Of a DNA stretch of 64,000 nucleotides, positions 59,007-64,000 are shown in pieces. Each line of letters opens with the position of its first letter. Positions within the stretch are counted from its first letter, which is position 1. Under the pieces are notes generated by a model, which saw nothing but the letters and a program-made list of their open reading frames with translations, was not told where the DNA came from and did no database searches. The translations under genes were made by a program, and so were the position numbers. Source of the DNA: Excoecaria cochinchinensis (taxonomy: Eukaryota > Streptophyta > Magnoliopsida > Malpighiales > Euphorbiaceae); NCBI GenBank assembly GCA_947683425.1, contig CANTUQ010000035.1, forward strand, positions 6,185,001-6,249,000, given 5' to 3'.

Positions 59007-59479
59007 TGTGTTGTGTTAAGAGACAGAAATGGAAAGAAAATGAAATCCTGTAATCCCTAAAATGATGGAAGATATCGAAGAGAGATAGAATACTGGTATG
59101 AAGAGAGGAAATAACGAAAGGAAAACATAGTGTAAATCACGTGAATGAAATCTTGTGAAGAAAGAAGAAAGAAAGAAAATGAATGGCCGAAGATCATGTG
59201 ACTCGTGAAATCTAACATGAGAAGTAAATAAGAAAAAGAAAAGGGCTGGAAAATAAAGGGCAAAATTTTTTTAGAGAGCTAGGGTTTTGAACAAATTACT
59301 TCCCTATTTTAATTTTGTAATTCTGTGTTTTTAGGGTTTAAGGTTAATCTAACTTAAGTTAATCTAAATTAAGACATATGCTAATAAGAAATTAAAATCA
59401 AATTAGTAGAAAAATATAAAGAAAATAAAAGAAATGAGAAAAGAAAACTTACAGCATTATGAAGGACCCTAAGCACGAC
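59007..59479 (-). other. Leader upstream of ORF2
   Basis: A-rich on the plus strand, collinear with 14485-14935. No gene is seen. Confidence 0.55.
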
Positions 59480-59810
59480 ACGAAGGAGTTTCAGCCAACC
59501 TACACGAGTCGGAGGATGCTGCATGACTCGTGCAGTTTGCTCCTTACCTGGTGGGAATTGTGCACGCCAGCACGAGTCGGAGGACTTGAGGGCACCTTCG
59601 AAAATCGCCTTCTGTCGCGATAGCGAGGATGCTGCGCTCGCGATAGAATCTTCATCGCCAGAAGGGACCACAAGTCGGACTTCAGAGCACGACTCGTGCT
59701 CAGGCATCCCACTCGTGCAACATTAGCACGACTCGGACGGCTTCATGTGTACTCCTGCAATTTGCCTTCTGTCACGATCACGAGGCTGACGCGCGCGTGA
59801 CGAAAGCAAC
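59480..59810. repeat. Palindrome island before ORF2 (GCACGACTCGTGC type)
   Basis: Contains GCACGACTCGTGC, GCATGACTCGTGC, several CACGAGTCGGA half-sites, and a TGTCGCGATAGCGA...TCGCGATAGAA block. The flanking G and C around the palindrome match this element's own LTR (62995-63410) and not its relative at 14935-15170. Confidence 0.85.
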
Positions 59811-60104
59811 ATTATGAACATTTTTTTTATATATATAAAATAAATAAAAAAACACATAATTTAACTAAATTTACCTATAGAACAACAACAAACTTTGTTA
59901 GATTATTAAAATTCAAAATATGAAAACATTAATTAACAAATTTGCACAAACTAGTCTAGAACAACACCAAATACATATAGAAAGAAAACCTAATTAAGTA
60001 ACCTAAATAAAAGACTAGAAAATTTTATGGCTTCATGTGTTCCTTAAGATTCTCTTCTGTATTACTTGGAAGACATCCTAGACTTCTAGATGGTAAAGAA
60101 CTTG

Positions 60105-61862
60105 CTAATTGCCCCAATTGAACCTCAAGATTATGAATAGATTCTTAGTGATTTGGTCAACTTTTACCTCAAGTTTCTTTTGATTTTCATCTTGAGAACT
60201 CATCTTAAAATTAATCTCTTCAATAAATTTATCAATTTTGACCTCAAATGCTCTAAACCTATCTTGTGGTTGTTGATATCCTACACCTCTATTTTGGTTG
60301 TTATTATTATTTCCCCATAACAAATTAGGATTGCTCCTCCAACCAGGATTAAAGGTGTTAGAATAAGGGTTCCCACGCCCTTGTCCTTCGATAAAATTAA
60401 CTTGTTCCTCCTTATTAGCTATTCCCAAATTGCAATTGCCACTAACATGCCCTTGTTGACCACAAATATTGCATGCATTGGATAAATTAACTCCCATACT
60501 TAGGTTATTAACCTTATGAGTCAATACCTCAATTTGAGCTCGCAAAGCAACAACAGAGTCTATGGAATGTACCCCCCTAGCATTAGAATTATTAGACTCC
60601 CTTACTCTTTCATTAGGCCATATACAGCTATTTATGGACATTTCTTCCAATAGCTCAAATGCTGTTTCAGTTGTTTTCCTCATAAGGGAACCTTCAGCTG
60701 CAGCATCAATAGCACTCTTGGAAGGTTAGTGATTTGGTCAACTTTTGCTTCAAGCTTCTTTTGATTTTCATCTTGAGCACTCATCTTAAAATTTATCTCC
60801 TCAATGAATTTATCAATTTTTCCTTCAAAAGCTCCAAACCTATCTTGTGGTTGTTGGTATCCTACACCCCTATTTTACTTATTGTTATTATTTCCCCATG
60901 ACAAATTAGGATGGCTCCTCCAACCAGGGTTATAGGTATTAGAATATGGATTCCCTCGCCCTTGGCCTTGGATAAAATTAACTTGTTCCTCTTTACTAAC
61001 CATTCCTAAATTGCAATTGTCACTCATATGCCCGTGTTGACCACAAACATTGCATGCATTTGATGGACTTCCTCCCATACTTAGGCTATTAACCTTACGA
61101 GTTAAAGCTTCAATTTGTGCTTGTAATGCAACCACATAATCTATTGAATGGACCCCCCTCGCATTAGAATTATTAGATTCCCTTACTCTTTCAGTAGGCC
61201 ACATACAATTATTTATGGACATTTCTTCCAATAGCTCAAATGCTGCTTCAGTTGTTTTCCTCGTAAGGGAACCTACAGCTGCAGCATCTATGGTACCTCT
61301 TGTGGTAGGATTCACCCTATTGTAGAAGGTTTGCATCAATAGCTCCCTTGGAAGGTTATGATGTGGACACTAGAGGGAAGTATTTTGATAAAAATGCTTG
61401 GGCCAATTGGTCCCAAGTGGTTATTGATCCTCTAGTTAATGAATTCAACCAAACCTTGGCTTTATCCTTCAAAGTGAAATGAAAAAGTCTAAGCTTAATT
61501 GCATCATTCGAAACTCCATTAATTTTAAAAGTATCACATATCTCTAGAAAATTTGCCAAATGAGCATTAGGATTCTCATTTGCCAAACCATAAAACTGAA
61601 TGCTATTTTGTATCATTTGTAAAATAGAAGGTTTAATTTCAAATTGGTTAGCATTTACTGTAGGCCTTACCACATCTTGTTGAGCACCACTCAATGCGGG
61701 TGTAGCAAAATCCATCAACCTTGGTGGATTTTCCTCTTTAGCCATTATTGGTCTCTTATTCTTATTCTTCTTTTTATTGGATTTTTGGTTACTTGACAAA
61801 AATCTCTCTATTTCAGGATTCAAAGGTTCAAGCTCTTCTTGAGAACTTCTTGTATTAGGCAT
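60105..61862 (-). pseudogene. gag: Athila-like gag with internal deletion and duplicated C-terminal half
   Basis: The N-terminal part is open from the ATG at 61862 (MPNTRSSQEELEPLNPEIER) to 61356 and includes KAKVWLNSLTRG. About 105 bases present in the relative (16158-16262) are missing at about 61375. The next block (61339-60875) has TFYNRVNPTTRG and a knuckle CNVCGQHGHMSDNC. After a junction at about 60725, a second, diverged copy of the same C-terminal half (60683-60105) follows with its own knuckle CNICGQQGHVSGNC. The two copies differ by many substitutions, so the second was acquired from another family member and is not a recent local duplication. Confidence 0.85.
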
Positions 61863-61998
61863 GAACTTATCAAATCCTGTAAAAACAACACAAAATAAAA
61901 ATTAAGTCAAACTCTACAAACAAACAAAATAAAATAAATAAATATTGTAATCCAAAATCAGAAATCAAGTTTCACAATGGTAATAAATAAAACATCAT

Positions 61999-62016
61999 TC
62001 CCCGGCAATGGTGCCA
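61999..62016 (-). other. Primer-binding site (Athila type)
   Basis: The minus strand reads TGGCACCATTGCCGGGGA, six bases from the LTR. It has two transitions relative to the form at 43300-43317. Confidence 0.75.
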
Positions 62017-62022
62017 AAAACT

Positions 62023-63571
62023 TGTTAGCATATTTCTAAGTTCTAATTTCTGCAAGTATACAATGTACCGAAATAATACAAAAGATGTCGATCCCACGAG
62101 GAATGTGCTAATTATTACACACTATTACTACTCAATTTTAATCTTGTTTACAATGATCAATAATTTGTTGAATGAAAGTAGAAATACCATGTCTAATTCT
62201 AATTAACCTAGTTATAGATAATCGGAGAAGATAAAAGATCAATGATTATAAAATAATAAATAGAACTCGAATTAATTATTTTTGATTATGAATATATTCT
62301 TGTCATGCAAGCCAAGTTGAATAAAATTCCAATTTACTCTTTCAACATAAATTAGAGTGCCTAAAACATGCATTTATAATTCTAACTCACAATTTTCATT
62401 AATGAATTAAAGTGTTATATATGCAAATTTCAGGAATAATAAACAACCTATAACAACCATTTAATATTATGATTTCTCAAATAACACTTCAATGATGAAA
62501 TTCTATTAGATGTAAGTAAGAATTTATCTTTCAATTAAATACTTACTTATAATGATCATGCATAAAAATACTAATAGAAAATTCTACAAGAAAGTATATT
62601 AAATTGATATGAATAATAAAATATAGCATTAAATAATCAAGTTCTTAAATTCATCATTAAAAAATGACAAAGAAAAAGTAAAGATGAGAAACGAAGAAAG
62701 AGATCTTTCAACCCTTTTCCCTTCCACAAAGGATATCTTCTTCCTTGCAAGTAATCTTCTCTTCAAAACATAAAAATTCTAACTTAAAAATTTTAACTAA
62801 AGAAAATGTACTTTCTAACTTACAGAATTCTTAATAAAAAATATTCAACTAAAACTATTCAACTCTTAAAATTACAATTAAAACTAATATTTATAATGTT
62901 CTAAAATATATGTCCCTTTAAAATGGTTGCAAAGCCTGGTGGGAAGAGGTGCCTTTTCAAGTGACTTTTGAAGGAAAACTGCTCCAACGGTCACTTCTGT
63001 CACGATCTCGACAAAACACGGATTGCTTTTCTTCCTTTCTTTCCTCTTTTCCCTCTCGGCTTCCTCTCTATATCTGCACGACTCGTGCTCTTTCTGCACG
63101 AGTCGTGTCCTTTCCTCCTAGTCGTGCTCATGATGCACGTCTCGGCCTCTTCCCTCTTTTCTTCTTCTCTTTTCCTTTCCCTTTCTCTTTTGCCTCTGTA
63201 CTTGCACGACTCGTGAGTCGTGCACAGCTTGTCCTAGTCGCGCTCCTCCTGCACGACTAGGTCACTTCTTCTTTTCCTTTTTCTCTTCTTCCTCCTCTTC
63301 TTTTTCTCTGGCCAAGCTTCACGACTCGTGTCCCCTCATCTGACTCGTGCTCATCCTCCTTTCTTCTCTATTTGACTCGTGCTCATCCTCCAGTCATGCA
63401 TTTTCTTCACCATTTATGCTTCTTTTCTCACTTTTACACTTAACTCATCCTACAAGAACAAAAACACATAAACTAACACAAATACATGAAATATGAACAC
63501 ATTTGCAAACTTAACTTACTTAAATTCACACAAAACACATACTAAATAATACATCAATTAGGTACCTATCA
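62023..63571 (-). repeat. 5' LTR of the second Athila-like element (1.55 kb)
   Basis: It starts TGTTAGCATATTTC and ends ACCTATCA on the plus strand. It is clearly related to 10727-12237, but much of the interior has diverged. The palindrome island is at 62995-63410. Confidence 0.88.
62995..63410. repeat. Palindrome island in the LTR (GCACGACTCGTGC type)
   Basis: TGCACGACTCGTGC, TGCACGAGTCGTG and decayed copies such as GCACGACTAGG and TGACTCGTGC, embedded in pyrimidine-rich DNA. Confidence 0.85.
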
Positions 63572-64000
63572 TGAGGTAAGATGAAGTTTGGGTTGATTTG
63601 TGTTTGAGATTGGAGGTTTGGGAGTTTTGGAAGTGTGAATTTTTGCAACTTTTCGCGTAAGAGCTGGAAATCAAGACTCTGTCGTGAGCGCGATACTGTC
63701 GCGAGGTCACGACAGAGCTTGGTGAATTCATCCCTTGCGTGTGGCCGAGCAAAATTGGCTGCCGAGTGGACTGGGTTGCCGAGCAGTAGCAGCGAGAGCT
63801 CTCTGTCGTGAGTGCAAGGCTGCCGAGCTATTTAGGCAGTCCCCTGTCGCGAGCGCAATAGCTTTTGTTGGCCGCTTACTATCTTGAACGTGACAGTGAG
63901 ATAGGCTTCTATCTCCACACGAGAGCGAAGGCTGCCGCGATCGTGACCTAGGGCCACTTTGGCCTTTATCGCGAGTGCAATTGACATCGCAAGCACGACA
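63572..64000. repeat. GC-rich repeat, start of another element
   Basis: From about 63660 onward CTGTCGCGAGCGC, CTGTCGTGAGCGCGA and TCGCGAGTGCAA recur every 40-80 bases with imperfect dyads. No gene is visible. The style matches the TCGCGA blocks in the Athila-like LTRs, so this may be the island of a related element cut by the window edge. Confidence 0.5.

Larger units (their letters stand above)
58289..63571 (-). mobile_element. Second non-autonomous Athila-like element, left end lost
   Basis: Minus-sense order: 5' LTR (63571-62023), primer-binding site, rearranged gag, palindrome island, ORF2. It is cut at 58289 by the lone LTR. Layout and protein sequences match the 10727-18406 element, again with no pol, so both belong to one non-autonomous family. 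Confidence 0.85.

Overview
This is plant nuclear DNA made almost entirely of nested LTR retrotransposons; no host gene, tRNA, rRNA or CRISPR array was found. The organism is inferred to be a flowering plant from the lineages present: chromovirus-like and Tat-like Ty3/gypsy elements (Tat recognised by its second, archaeal-type RNase H), Athila-like Ty3 elements, a Ty1/copia element and a small hAT-type DNA transposon. All coding sequence is transposon-derived. Most of it is broken by in-frame stops, many of them C-to-T changes such as CAA/CAG to TAA/TAG, as expected of old methylated repeats.

Layout. 1-4149: minus-strand chromovirus-like Ty3 element (gag, primer-binding site, 2.8-kb LTR), set in a plus-strand LTR remnant (4150-4675), itself set in the TAA microsatellite of a Tat-type LTR remnant (4676-5980). 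5981-10426: copia element, minus strand, cut off within integrase. 10427-10726 and 18407-19229: two halves of an old ATHILA-type ORF, split by a 7.7-kb Athila-like element (10727-18406) that has gag and an ATHILA-type ORF2 but no pol. About 20730-31008: Tat-like Ty3 element with single-frame gag-pol, tandem repeats in its 3' untranslated region and a 2.8-kb LTR. 31009-49611: a second Tat-like gag-pol, split by a solo LTR (32085-47039, target duplication TTTTC), which holds a 681-bp hAT-type MITE (duplication GTAATAGT) and a young 10.8-kb Athila-like element (34799-45639, duplication GAATG). That element has two intact ORFs and no pol. 49612-about 55870: minus-strand Tat LTR and 3' region with 90-bp and 35-bp tandem arrays. 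55905-56423: unclear coding remnant. 56424-58288: lone LTR with unrelated flanks. 58289-63571: truncated relative of the 10727-18406 element. 63572-64000: start of another GC-rich repeat.

The most interesting signal is shared by the non-autonomous Athila-like elements. Each carries its own short palindrome as a cluster inside the LTR and again in the spacer before ORF2. The palindrome differs between elements (TCACGACTCGTGA, GCACGACTCGTGC, AGCACAGCTGTGCT), but the two clusters within one element match. The two elements with an intact 3' side also carry a polypurine-tract-like module twice: at the LTR border and just downstream of ORF2. ORF2 is therefore flanked by copies of LTR-border signals. 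This could mean separate expression or separate mobility of ORF2, or concerted evolution through template switching; the sequence shows the arrangement but not its function.
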